Origin: Paenibacillus hexagrammi
GTDB taxonomy: Bacteria; Bacillota; Bacilli; Paenibacillales; NBRC-103111
NCBI RefSeq assembly: GCF_021513275.1
Contig: NZ_CP090978.1
Coordinates: 3,224,001-3,288,000 of the forward strand
Length of the DNA stretch: 64,000 nt
Direction: 5' to 3'
In this document: positions 46,364 to 54,958 of the stretch, piece by piece
How positions within the stretch are numbered: position 1 is the stretch's first letter
Layout: every line of letters starts with the position of its first letter
The notes under the pieces: model-generated
Told to the model about the DNA's origin: nothing
The model's database searches: none
The model's input: the letters and a program-made list of their open reading frames with translations, nothing else
Position numbers and translations under genes: made by a program

Positions 46364-46440
46364 TGGTCGGAGTAACACGATTCGAACGTGCGACCTCACC
46401 CACCCCAAGGGTGCGCGCTACCAGGCTGCGCCATACCCCG
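46364..46440 (-). tRNA. tRNA-Pro (anticodon GGG), CCA encoded
   Basis: A 77-nt cloverleaf: acceptor CGGGGTA/TACTCCG, D-arm GCGC/GCGC, anticodon stem CACCC/GGGTG with loop TTGGGGT (anticodon GGG), T-arm GCACG TTCGAAT CGTGT, and a genomic ACCA 3' end. Confidence 0.93.
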
Positions 46441-46530
46441 AAGCGAATACGTAGCGTACTCACTTAATTACGATTGTAATTATAGTGGGAGCACATAAAA
46501 ATGTAAAGGCAAATTTCTTTCACGTTTGGA

Positions 46531-46574
46531 AAAAAATAAATAAAGCCGTCAGCACCTTGACGTGCGAACGGCTT
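46531..46574 (-). terminator. Terminator downstream of hup
   Basis: AAGCCGT and ACGGCTT close a stem with inner CAC/GTG; T-rich sequence (TTTATTTATTTTTTTCC) follows on the minus strand. Confidence 0.75.
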
Positions 46575-46611
46575 CTTTATTTATAGAAAAAATCGTATGT
46601 AAGACAAGCAA

Positions 46612-46893
46612 TTATTGAATTCCGTCTCTAAGCGCTTTACCCGGTTTGAATGCTGGAATTTTGCTTGCCGGGATTTCGATTTCATCACCCGTTTGTGGAT
46701 TGCGTCCCTTACGAGCGGAACGTTCACGAACTTCAAAATTACCGAATCCAACAAGCTGTACTTTATCTCCGCTTTGCAGAGCTTCGGAAATTGCATCAAA
46801 AACAGCATCAACTGCTTTCGTAGCGTCTTTCTTGGAAAGTTCGGAAGTTTCAGCAACCTTATTGATCAATTCAGATTTATTCATGCCATTCAC
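46612..46893 (-). CDS. hup: DNA-binding protein HU
   Basis: The 93-residue protein has the full HU pattern: [20 protein letters not shown] near the start, [28 protein letters not shown] for the DNA-binding arms, and [14 protein letters not shown]. It bends and compacts DNA as a dimer. The spoIVA-hup-mtrB order mirrors B. subtilis (hbs). The start at 46893 has two extra residues before MNKSEL and GGGGAGG upstream. Confidence 0.96.
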   Translation of the reverse strand: MNGMNKSELINKVAETSELSKKDATKAVDAVFDAISEALQSGDKVQLVGFGNFEVRERSARKGRNPQTGDEIEIPASKIPAFKPGKALRDGIQ

Positions 46894-47096
46894 CTCCCCC
46901 CCAAGAATTCTGTCTACCGTTACTTCCTGTTTTTACCGTTTTGTCAGAAAATATACATAAGCACACTAAAATCGTTAGAATCATTAGATATATAATGAAT
47001 CCGCTTGATAGACGAATAAATTCATAGTAATACACAGAGTCAGCAATTTCAAGTATAGATTTCCTTTTTATGTATAGATTTTTGCTATAAATCGAC

Positions 47097-47126
47097 AAAA
47101 AACACTCTGTCGAGTGTTTTTTTGCC
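47097..47126 (-). terminator. Terminator downstream of spoIVA
   Basis: AACACTC and GAGTGTT with a TGTC-like loop, flanked by A and T runs on both sides. Confidence 0.85.
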
Positions 47127-47140
47127 CATATTTATGGCTC

Positions 47141-48619
47141 TTACAAAATAATTGCGATCAAACCGCCAGAGCCTTCGTTGATAATTCTACCAAGTGTTTC
47201 CTGCAGCTTATATCTGGCATTATCCGGCATCATGGCAAGCTTACCTTGAATACCTTCACGCACGATGGAGTGCAGAGATCTGCCAAAAATATCGGACTCC
47301 CAAATTTTGAGCGGGTTATCTTCGAAATCCTGCATCAGATAGCGGACAAGCTCCTCACTCTGCTTTTCTGTCCCGATGATCGGCGAGAATTCAGATTCAA
47401 CATCCACACGAATCATATGTATGGAAGGAGCAGTCGCTTTCAAGCGTACACCAAAGCGAGATCCTTGGCGGATAAGCTCTGGCTCGTCAAGCGCCATCTC
47501 AGCCAGCGTAGGAGGCGCGATCCCGTACCCGGTCGTCTTCACCATCTCCAATGCCTCGGCAAATTGATCATATTCCCGCTTCGCATGAGTAAATTCCTGC
47601 ATCAACTGAAGGAGGTGATCCTTACCGCGAATCTCGACACCAACTACTTCCTGAAGAATGCGGTCGTACAGCTCGTCTGGAGCGTGCAAATCAATCTCGG
47701 CAACGCCTTGCCCCATATTCATATCGGCTAGCGCCGCTTTATCAATAAAGTCATACTCAGCAAATTGACTAACCACGCGTTCTACATCACGGAGACGACG
47801 GATATCCTGAACGGTGTCGCGTACCGAGTTTTCAAATCGGCCGCGCAGCCAGTGATTTTCTTCGAGCACCATGACCCAGCTTGGCAAATTCACATTCACT
47901 TCATGAACAGGGAATTCGTAGAGCACCTCACGGAGTACGGAAACCATTTCCTCTTCTCCGGCATTGGCTACACTCATCGTGACGACAGGCACATCATATC
48001 GACTTTGTAATTCGCTGCGCAGCTCCAGCGCCGGCTCTGCATTCGGCTTTTGAGAGTTGATAATGACAATGAACGGTTTGCCAACCTCTTTGAGTTCATT
48101 AATCACTCTTTCCTCTGCAAGCACGTATGAGGATCTCGGAATGTCAGAGATCGTTCCATCTGTCGTAACGACAACGCCGAGCGTGGAATGTTCTTGAATG
48201 ACCTTTCTCGTTCCGATTTCAGCTGCTTCCTGAAAAGGAATCGGCTCATCGAACCAAGGCGTATTGATCATGCGAGGTCCGTTCTCGTCCTCATAGCCCT
48301 TGGCGCCATCGACTGCATAGCCTACACAATCTACCAAGCGAACGTTTACGTTAAGGCCCTCAGCTACAGAAATTTGAACAGCGGAATTGGGTACGAATTT
48401 CGGCTCGGTCGTCATAATTGTGCGGCCAGCAGCGCTCTGCGGGAGTTCATCGGTAGCCCGGATCCTATCCGCTTCACTTTGAATGTTTGGAAGCACTACA
48501 GATTCCACAAAACGCTTGATAAAGGTCGATTTTCCTGTGCGGACAGCGCCCACTACCCCCAGGTAAATGTCCCCTCCCGTCCGTTCTGCAATGTCCTTAA
48601 AGATATCCACTTTCTCCAA
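47141..48619 (-). CDS. spoIVA: Stage IV sporulation protein A, coat-basement ATPase
   Basis: The 492-residue protein has the P-loop GAVRTGKSTFIKRFVE, VRLVDCVGYAVDGAKGYED, and a conserved C-terminus ending GGLIAIIL. SpoIVA polymerises with ATP hydrolysis around the forespore and anchors the spore coat via SpoVM. Length equals the B. subtilis protein. A sigma-E-like promoter lies about 90 bases upstream. Its presence shows the organism has the standard spore coat programme. Confidence 0.98.
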   Translation of the reverse strand: MEKVDIFKDIAERTGGDIYLGVVGAVRTGKSTFIKRFVESVVLPNIQSEADRIRATDELPQSAAGRTIMTTEPKFVPNSAVQISVAEGLNVNVRLVDCVGYAVDGAKGYEDENGPRMINTPWFDEPIPFQEAAEIGTRKVIQEHSTLGVVVTTDGTISDIPRSSYVLAEERVINELKEVGKPFIVIINSQKPNAEPALELRSELQSRYDVPVVTMSVANAGEEEMVSVLREVLYEFPVHEVNVNLPSWVMVLEENHWLRGRFENSVRDTVQDIRRLRDVERVVSQFAEYDFIDKAALADMNMGQGVAEIDLHAPDELYDRILQEVVGVEIRGKDHLLQLMQEFTHAKREYDQFAEALEMVKTTGYGIAPPTLAEMALDEPELIRQGSRFGVRLKATAPSIHMIRVDVESEFSPIIGTEKQSEELVRYLMQDFEDNPLKIWESDIFGRSLHSIVREGIQGKLAMMPDNARYKLQETLGRIINEGSGGLIAIIL

Positions 48620-48703
48620 GAGAATCCCTCCTACAGTTTGGTCGTCAACTGACTATTCGTCGATAACAATTGACTACTCGTACATTCATTTGGACTAGTA
48701 AGA

Positions 48704-48731
48704 AATATATGTACTTTCAATAGAAATATGA
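48704..48731 (-). promoter_or_regulatory. Sigma-E-like promoter for spoIVA
   Basis: On the minus strand TCATATTT (48724-48731) and CATATATT (48704-48711) are 12 bases apart, near the sigma-E pattern. The remaining 270-base gap to the lipoprotein gene holds an imperfect 22-bp direct repeat (CAACTGACTATTCGT / CAATTGACTACTCGT) and no other gene. Confidence 0.4.
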
Positions 48732-48847
48732 TTCTTTGTTTGTATATTTATTTATGGTGTGCCTCATATTTCGTGAAAGCACATACGGCTTTCCTTATAG
48801 AACCTCTGAATGAATATATGAGAGGAATCTCTTACATATTCTAAAAA

Positions 48848-48886
48848 TTAAATAAACCCCATTCGCAGCTGATGCGCATGGGGCTT
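48848..48886 (-). terminator. Terminator downstream of the lipoprotein gene
   Basis: AGCCCCAT and ATGGGGTT with inner GCGCA/GCG pairs, then TTATTT on the minus strand. Confidence 0.75.
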
Positions 48887-48897
48887 ACCGTGACTAT

Positions 48898-49650
48898 TTA
48901 TTCTTCAACCGGAATCGGCTGTTCATCTTTCCAACGATACGGATAGCTTTTGATAGGTACAAAATAAGACTGAGCGGCCAGAAGCTTCCGCAAGTCCTGA
49001 TCCGGCTTCAAGTAGTCGGTTAGAGTACCGCTTTTTCCTTGAATCAATTTCATGATGTCAGGTGCGTAATCAATGGCTACTGTGCCGGTTTGTTTATGTA
49101 TGATGTAGGTGATCGTGGATTGTCTGTCGAAAGACGACTTCACCTCAGGAGATTTCATGCCCATTTTATCAAAGTCTACATAACCGAACTGGTCGTTGAT
49201 GGAGATACTTACAGGAGCTTCTCCGTTATGCTTCATCTTATATTCGTCAACCTTCGTTTGAACATCAGGTACGCTTTGATATGCGGATAAATCCATCAGC
49301 TTGACCTGAGGCTTTGTTTCCACGTCAATTAAGACATAGATAAATATGCCGCCGCTTTCAAACGCATTCGCAGGCACACTGCTTAAGAAATGACCTTTTT
49401 GAAGCTTTCCGAAATCTATCACATACTTCTCATATAAGGGTGTATCCATCTCACTGTTCTTAATGGGAAGTACACCTGTTTTCTCATGAAATTGATCAAC
49501 AGCTTGCTGTACAACGGTAATAAATTCAGCAGGGTTTATCTTATTCTCCATGCGCAGCTCGCTCGGATAAGCACATCCGCTAAGAGCAACGAGCAAACAA
49601 ATGAAAAGGACGGATATCCCCAGCTGCTTCGATAATAATTGACGCTTCAA
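48898..49650 (-). CDS. yphF: Lipoprotein of the YphF type
   Basis: About 250 residues starting at a TTG (LKRQLLSKQLGISVL) after GGGATGG. A signal peptide ends in the lipobox LSGCAYP, so the mature protein is a lipid-anchored exported protein. The extracytoplasmic part has INPAEFITVVQQAVDQFHE, YVIDFGKLQKGHFLSSVPAN and ITYIIHKQTGTVAIDY. This matches the position and size of B. subtilis yphF, upstream of spoIVA. Function is unknown. A longer upstream frame lies inside the ferredoxin gene. Confidence 0.75.
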   Translation of the reverse strand: MKRQLLSKQLGISVLFICLLVALSGCAYPSELRMENKINPAEFITVVQQAVDQFHEKTGVLPIKNSEMDTPLYEKYVIDFGKLQKGHFLSSVPANAFESGGIFIYVLIDVETKPQVKLMDLSAYQSVPDVQTKVDEYKMKHNGEAPVSISINDQFGYVDFDKMGMKSPEVKSSFDRQSTITYIIHKQTGTVAIDYAPDIMKLIQGKSGTLTDYLKPDQDLRKLLAAQSYFVPIKSYPYRWKDEQPIPVEE

Positions 49651-49666
49651 TTCGAACCATCCCTTT

Positions 49667-50011
49667 TTACAAAAAATTGTCTTCCTGCTGCCTGGCCAGC
49701 TGAGCACGTATGGCGGCTTTGAGCGGGTCCTCGGGAACCGTGAGCTGAACCGGGCCAACGACCTTAGCCTGACAGGCAAGTCGATACCCTTCATCTGCCT
49801 GTGTCCCCAGCTTCAAGCGTTCATTCGTGTTCATGGGCGCAAGGCCCGACTGGTCGACCACATGAACCTTACACATCAAACATGCTGCTTTCGCTCCGCA
49901 GCGGGTTCGGATGTTTACCTTCGCACGTCTTCCCGCATCCAGAAGGGTAGTCCCGGGTCGAACCGTAATCTTCTTGTTGTCTGGTAGAAAATGAACTTCC
50001 ACGAAGGACAT
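49667..50011 (-). CDS. [2Fe-2S] ferredoxin
   Basis: The 114-residue protein has a plant-type cluster pattern: RTRCGAKAACLMCKVHV (C-x5-C-x2-C) and a fourth Cys in GYRLACQAKV. It should carry single electrons. The ATG at 50011 follows AAGGGC. It lies next to a nucleotidyltransferase-like gene and a second ferredoxin, and may be co-transcribed with yphF. Confidence 0.85.
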   Translation of the reverse strand: MSFVEVHFLPDNKKITVRPGTTLLDAGRRAKVNIRTRCGAKAACLMCKVHVVDQSGLAPMNTNERLKLGTQADEGYRLACQAKVVGPVQLTVPEDPLKAAIRAQLARQQEDNFL

Positions 50012-50049
50012 AAATGCCAAGCCCTTTCTATCAAAAGATATCTATACCA

Positions 50050-50661
50050 TTACCGCAACTGAAGTAATTCTTCGATGTGCTTCAAAACAGGAGCACTCCA
50101 GTTATTTCTTGCAAGGAGCGCTTTTAATGCAGGGTAATGTGTTTCCGGTGCTTGGCGCATCACCTCAGCTATGCGTTCATATCGATCCGCGCGGCATCTT
50201 AACAAATTAAAAAGCAGTTCATGCGCTAGCGGCATGACTCTTAGCTTACGGTTGCCTACCTCTGTATGAAAGCTATATTGATCCCATAGGTATCCCGCCT
50301 CCACCTGATAGCTGGATTCCAGTGCATGAACTCGAAAAGCTCCAACAGCTTCTATCGTGCAATCCATAAGCTGGTAGTGACTTAGAATGGAGGCATAAAT
50401 AGGCGTTTCACTATACTCGGGATGATCGGTCGCATACGTCCGCATGGCTTCATAAACGGTTCCTACTGCGTTTTCATCGACGTAAATGTCGATGTCCCTG
50501 GGACTGCGATCCAGCTTAACGTCATGCAATAGCAAGCCGCAGCTACCTCCTAGCACCCATTTCGTGCGGTGCGGTTCCAGCAGCTCTTGCATTTTCTGAA
50601 TCCCGCTGAGCAATGGCTCGTTTAGCAGCAAGGAGTCCACTCCTCTCGGTTCATCACCCAT
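50050..50661 (-). CDS. Nucleotidyltransferase-fold protein of unknown substrate
   Basis: The 203-residue protein has a minimal nucleotidyltransferase pattern: VLGGSCGLLLHD (GGS) and RSPRDIDIYVDE (D-x-D metal ligands), followed by a helical C-terminal part. This resembles stand-alone NTases related to AbiEii or aminoglycoside-type enzymes, but no cognate partner (such as AbiEi) is adjacent. It lies between two ferredoxin genes. The substrate is unknown. Confidence 0.7.
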   Translation of the reverse strand: MGDEPRGVDSLLLNEPLLSGIQKMQELLEPHRTKWVLGGSCGLLLHDVKLDRSPRDIDIYVDENAVGTVYEAMRTYATDHPEYSETPIYASILSHYQLMDCTIEAVGAFRVHALESSYQVEAGYLWDQYSFHTEVGNRKLRVMPLAHELLFNLLRCRADRYERIAEVMRQAPETHYPALKALLARNNWSAPVLKHIEELLQLR

Positions 50662-50666
50662 GATGT

Positions 50667-50960
50667 TTAGAAATATGGCTTATGTACAACAGTAATTGCG
50701 CCGTTTTGTTTCACGATAGATTGACAGGCTAGTCGATACCCTTGCTCTAGCTCCTCAGGCTCTAATCTTGCCTCCTCTGCTTCTGTAGGCGGGGCAAGTA
50801 ATTCGCGGCCTTCCGATACGTAGCATCTGCATCTAGCGCAAGTTCCTCTCGTACAAGAGAAGCCCCAATCAACATCGTGCTTAAGTGCCAGGTCTAGAAT
50901 AGTCAATCCCGCATCAATATCTACCTTCGTTTGAACTTTGCGTGTCTTTAGCTCTAACAT
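50667..50960 (-). CDS. [2Fe-2S] ferredoxin, second copy
   Basis: The 97-residue protein has SCTRGTCARCRCYV (C-x4-C-x2-C) and RLACQSIV, a canonical plant-type cluster site. GGAGGG precedes the ATG at 50960; a longer frame reaching 51026 lies in the next gene. It is not the same gene as the other ferredoxin; the two share only the fold. Confidence 0.88.
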   Translation of the reverse strand: MLELKTRKVQTKVDIDAGLTILDLALKHDVDWGFSCTRGTCARCRCYVSEGRELLAPPTEAEEARLEPEELEQGYRLACQSIVKQNGAITVVHKPYF

Positions 50961-50977
50961 TATGAAACCCTCCGTGT

Positions 50978-51157
50978 TTATAGCAAGGATAGCAGCATAT
51001 ACAATAGAATCGGTATAAACAAACAAAAGGCGATTATAGACAAAATAACACGAACCGCACCTTTCGTTCGCGTTCTAGCATAGGAAATCAGCAATGAAGC
51101 CACAACCATTAATCCAATCGCTACGAAAGAGGCCCACATCTTATCTAAACTTGACAT
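50978..51157 (-). CDS. yphE: DUF2768 membrane protein (YphE-like)
   Basis: The 59-residue protein has two membrane segments (MWASFVAIGLMVVASLLISY and VILSIIAFCLFIPILLYMLL). This size and layout match DUF2768/YphE, which lies between gpsA and yphF in B. subtilis. AGGAGTAA precedes the ATG at 51157. Function unknown. Confidence 0.8.
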   Translation of the reverse strand: MSSLDKMWASFVAIGLMVVASLLISYARTRTKGAVRVILSIIAFCLFIPILLYMLLSLL

Positions 51158-51215
51158 ACGTATTACTCCTAATGTGATTTTTGCAACAGCAGCCCCTATT
51201 ATAGCATAAGACGAC

Positions 51216-51247
51216 AAAAAAAGCATAAAGGGGAGCCCCCTCTATGC
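51216..51247 (-). terminator. Terminator downstream of the SpoVIF-like gene
   Basis: GCATAGAGGGG and CCCCTTTATGC with a GCT loop, followed by T7 on the minus strand. Confidence 0.9.
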
Positions 51248-51249
51248 CA

Positions 51250-51531
51250 TCATTTTTTGCCGAGCATCATGTTCATCAATTGCTGCATATTGTTCGTGTC
51301 CAGCTTGCTGCTTTTCACCGCTTGAATAATTTCATTCATCATTTCATCCGACACTTTCACATTCACTAGACCAGATACTTGCTTGATCAACTGCCGGAGC
51401 TGGGCTTCACTCTGCATTGTGGAAGGCTTAACACCGCTAGCGATTTTTTGAATATCTTTAGAGGTAACGGATTTACCAGTCTTTTTCTTTACCACATTCA
51501 AGATATCTTTAGATAAATCTTTATTTGCCAC
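51250..51531 (-). CDS. Stage VI sporulation protein F-like protein
   Basis: The 93-residue helical protein (VANKDLSKDILNVVKKKTGK, SKDIQKIASGVKP, QLRQLIKQVSGLVNVKVSDE) resembles SpoVIF, a small protein linked to spore coat maturation and germination. The start chosen is a GTG at 51531 after GGAGG; an ATG five codons earlier is possible. It lies between gpsA and DUF2768, a place not used in B. subtilis. Confidence 0.7.
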   Translation of the reverse strand: MANKDLSKDILNVVKKKTGKSVTSKDIQKIASGVKPSTMQSEAQLRQLIKQVSGLVNVKVSDEMMNEIIQAVKSSKLDTNNMQQLMNMMLGKK

Positions 51532-51604
51532 ACATGCCGCCTCCATTCCTCGGATAACTTAATTCCTAAGGTATAGTATGAAGGTGCGTGCGAGATGGTG
51601 TAGG

Positions 51605-52648
51605 CTATCCCTGCCACTTAGGCGAAGAGATACTAGCTACCTCTTCGATTTCGTGTGTTCGGACTCGGCCCATTAGATCCTGAGCGGCTAGCTTGGGAGA
51701 CTTTCCTTCAAACAGAACTTGATAAAGCTCGTCAGTAATCGGCATGGTAACTTCATACCTGCGTGACAGCTCATACGCGGCCTTGGTCGTCTTAACTCCC
51801 TCTACAACCATGCCCATATCCTTCAGCACATCATCGAGTGCCGCCCCCTGACCCAGTTTGAAGCCTGCGCGCCAGTTACGACTATGCTTGCTGGTGCAGG
51901 TTGCAACCAAATCGCCAATACCTGCAAGACCTGCAAAGGTTAATGGGTTAGCACCCATCGCCGTTCCGAGCCGAGCTATTTCCGCAAGCCCTCTGGTGAG
52001 AAGGGCCGCTTTGGCGTTATCACCAAAACCAAGCCCGTCCGTCAACCCCGCGCCTAGAGCAATAATATTTTTCAAAGCGCCTCCAACCTCAAGCCCGTTT
52101 ACATCCGGATTGGTATAAACGCGGAAATAGGAGTTGATCAGGAGATCCTGCGCAGCCTCTGCAGCTTCCAGCTCCCCGGCGGCCACCACCACCGTAGTAG
52201 GGCATTTGAGGATGACCTCCTCCGCATGACTGGGACCGGATAAGACGACGATCCGTTTAGGATTTATTTGCGGAAGCTCATCCGAGATAACTTCCGACAT
52301 CGAATTCAGCGTACCGGTTTCAAATCCTTTGGTCGCATGGATAAGAAGCGTGTCTTTCTTAACAAAGGGCTTTATGCGCGAAGCGACCTCCCTCATGCCG
52401 GAAGAAGGCACCACCATTAAGATGGCGTCTGCATCTTCCACTGCTTGCTGAAGAGAGCTTGTAGCTGTAATCAGGGGAGAGAGCTCGACGTCATTCAGAA
52501 AACGCCGATTCCGGTGCTCTTCATTGATTTCTTTCACTTGTTCCTCATTCCGTGACCACAGCAGCACTTCTCTTCCATTATCAGCCAGCACTGATGCAAG
52601 TGCCGTGCCCCAGCTTCCTGCTACAAGAACCGCGACTTTATTCAACAT
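51605..52648 (-). CDS. gpsA: Glycerol-3-phosphate dehydrogenase [NAD(P)+]
   Basis: The 347-residue enzyme has LSGPSHAEEV, NVD-type GLEVGGALKNIIALGAG (catalytic Lys), GLGFGDNAKAAL and TKHSRNWRAGFKLGQG. It makes sn-glycerol-3-phosphate for phospholipids. One oddity is the nucleotide-binding loop, which reads VLVAGSWGTALA, with Val where the first Gly of GxGxxG is nearly invariant. It lies between plsY and the SpoVIF-like gene; der-plsY-gpsA is a common Bacillales arrangement. Confidence 0.95.
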   Translation of the reverse strand: MLNKVAVLVAGSWGTALASVLADNGREVLLWSRNEEQVKEINEEHRNRRFLNDVELSPLITATSSLQQAVEDADAILMVVPSSGMREVASRIKPFVKKDTLLIHATKGFETGTLNSMSEVISDELPQINPKRIVVLSGPSHAEEVILKCPTTVVVAAGELEAAEAAQDLLINSYFRVYTNPDVNGLEVGGALKNIIALGAGLTDGLGFGDNAKAALLTRGLAEIARLGTAMGANPLTFAGLAGIGDLVATCTSKHSRNWRAGFKLGQGAALDDVLKDMGMVVEGVKTTKAAYELSRRYEVTMPITDELYQVLFEGKSPKLAAQDLMGRVRTHEIEEVASISSPKWQG

Positions 52649-52677
52649 TGTGGAATCCTCCTAACCAGCTTTCGGCA

Positions 52678-53278
52678 TTACGATGCGCGCTTGGAGCCTA
52701 ATTTGTTTTCCTTGCCTTGAATTAGCTTAACAATGTTGGTTCGATGTCGGACAAAAGCAAACAAACAAAGCAAAATACTGATTAACAATACGGGAAGAGG
52801 TCGGTCCATTCCCCAGATTAAGAAAGGTAAAAGTGCAGTAAGAATGAGGGAACCGAGTGATACAAAACGAGTAACGGCAATAATGACAATGGCCGTCAGT
52901 CCGGCTATCAAGGTAGGAATAAAGCATAGACTTGCCATTACGCCGATCGTAGTTGCAATTCCTTTGCCGCCGCGAAAGCCAAAATATACAGGCCAGTTAT
53001 GACCCACGATAGCAGCTAGTCCGCACAACACGCGAATCCATATTTCATCAGGAGCCGCCCATACTCCAATAAATACGGCGGCTACCCCTTTTAACCCATC
53101 TAATAAAAGAACAGATATGGCAGGTCCTTTACCAAGCACGCGAAGCGTATTCGTTTGCACCCGCGTTTCCGCTACCGTGCTTTCGGATGTCAATACCTTT
53201 TAACCACTTGCCGAATAAGTAACTGAAGCTGATTGAGCCTAACAAATAGGCTACTATGATCCCAATGATTGAAATCAA
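52678..53278 (-). CDS. plsY: Acyl-phosphate:glycerol-3-phosphate acyltransferase, one apparent frameshift
   Basis: The C-terminal frame carries [33 protein letters not shown] and [19 protein letters not shown]. The N-terminus is in another frame: [36 protein letters not shown]. They join at an A3 run (plus T3 at 53154-53156) if one base is removed, giving 199 residues. A TTG at 53278 after GGGGGATG is the likely start. PlsY makes lysophosphatidate from acyl-phosphate at the membrane. Confidence 0.93.
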
Positions 53279-53290
53279 GCTGCATCCCCC

Positions 53291-54614
53291 TTATTCATCC
53301 GAAGCTTTTCTTCGGCTCAAGATTCGAATTGGCGTTCCTTCAAAACCAAATGCTGCCCTAATCTTGTTATCCAGGTATCGCTCGTACGAAAAGTGCATCA
53401 ATTCCGGCTCATTGACGAACACGACAAACACTGGAGGCTTCACTGCGACTTGTGTGGCATAGTTGATGCGAAGACGCTTGCCTTTATCCGTTGGCGGCGG
53501 ATTGTAGGCCACTGCATCAGAGACTACATCGTTGAGCACATGAGTTTGAACACGATGGGCATGATTCTCCGCAACCTGGACCACAACGGGCAGAAGCTTA
53601 TGTAATCTTTGTGTCGTTTTCGCCGATACGAATACGACAGGCGCATACGTCATAAACAAGAAATGGTCGCGGATTTTTTTGTGTAAATTGATGCATGGTT
53701 TTATCGTCTTTCTCAACGATATCCCACTTGTTGACGACGAAAATCGCCGCTTTTCCCGCTTCATGCGCATAACCTGCAATATGTTTATCCTGCTCGATGA
53801 TGCCTTCTTCTCCATCGATCACGATGAGAATCACATCTGCGCGTTCGATCGCTTTCATCGCCCGCATGACGCTGTACTTTTCCGTATTCTCGTAAACCTT
53901 GCCTCGTTTGCGCATACCAGCGGTATCAATGATTACGAACTTTTGCCCGTCCCGTTCGAACGGTGTGTCGATTGCATCTCGAGTCGTTCCCGCGATGTTA
54001 CTGACAATTACTCTTTCCTCGCCAAGAATGGCGTTCGTCAGTGATGACTTGCCTACGTTCGGTCGGCCGATCAACGCGAATTTAATAACCTCTTCGCCGT
54101 ATTCATCTTCTTTTATATCAGGAAACAGCGCACAAGCTGCTTCGAGCAAATCACCGATACCGATGCCGTGGGAACCGGAGATGCCGATGGGATCGCCAAA
54201 GCCCAAGCTGTAGAATTCGTAGATGTCATCCTGGCGCTGCAGATTGTCCACTTTGTTGACAGCCAAAATAATCGGCTTCTTCGAACGGAATAGCAGCTGC
54301 GCAACCTCTTCATCCGACGGCGTGACACCTGCCTTGGCATCCACCATAAAGATGATCACGTCCGCTTCTTCAATGGCAAGCTCCGCTTGAACACGAACAG
54401 ATTTCATAATCGTATCTTCGCCTTCGATCTCAATACCGCCCGTGTCAATGACACTGAAGGATTGATTGAGCCATTCTCCAACCCCATATAACCGATCTCG
54501 TGTAACACCTGGTTTATCTTCGACAATTGCAAGACGGTCACCAATGATCCGATTAAAAATCGTCGATTTGCCGACATTCGGACGTCCAACAATTGCAATT
54601 ACAGGTCTAGCCAA
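53291..54614 (-). CDS. der: GTPase Der (EngA), one apparent frameshift
   Basis: Two tandem GTPase domains: [14 protein letters not shown] with DTGGIE and NKVDN, then [14 protein letters not shown] with DTAGMR and NKWD. The C-terminal KH-like domain ([31 protein letters not shown]) is in another frame, joined at an A7 run (plus T7 at 53674-53680); removing one base gives [12 protein letters not shown] and 440 residues. Der acts in 50S ribosome assembly and is essential in many bacteria, so a real null mutation is unlikely. Confidence 0.97.
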
Positions 54615-54709
54615 TGTTGTTCACTCCCTAGCGTTTTGCCCATGCAAAACATTCTTCATAAATTATGCTGAGTTTTTGAAAAAATTCACAACTTACATCA
54701 TAACAAAAA

Positions 54710-54765
54710 AGACACGGCTTGGCTAATCCCAAATGAGAAATTTCTCATTTGGGCAAGCTAGTCCT
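54710..54765 (-). terminator. Long palindrome and terminator downstream of the YIEGIA module
   Basis: A perfect 26-bp palindrome (CCCAAATGAGAAA and TTTCTCATTTGGG) lies inside an outer GCTTG/CAAGC stem; TTTTTTG follows on the minus strand after CGTGTC. Confidence 0.65.
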
Positions 54766-54778
54766 CCCTCCCAGACGA

Positions 54779-54958
54779 TTAGGAGTGCTTCACCAAGATC
54801 ATCGTGCCGTTTTTCAAATCATGAGCCGTTGCATCAAGAATCTTCTCCAGCGAAAACGAAACCTTCTGCTGCTGCTCCTGATTCTCTACAATAAAAATTG
54901 GAGCACCTCCACCAATCCGCTCGCGGTCCATTGTAACAATTGCAAGAATTTGAGCCAT
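54779..54958 (-). CDS. 59-residue capping-type partner of the YIEGIA protein
   Basis: A small gene with product MAQILAIVTMDRERIGGGAP, IFIVENQEQQQKVSFSLEKI and LDATAHDLKNGTMILVKHS. It matches the short protein annotated in Bacillales as a capping subunit for YIEGIA and found next to it. Its ATG overlaps the YIEGIA stop by one base (TAATG), showing coupled translation. Role unknown beyond this association. Confidence 0.75.
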   Translation of the reverse strand: MAQILAIVTMDRERIGGGAPIFIVENQEQQQKVSFSLEKILDATAHDLKNGTMILVKHS

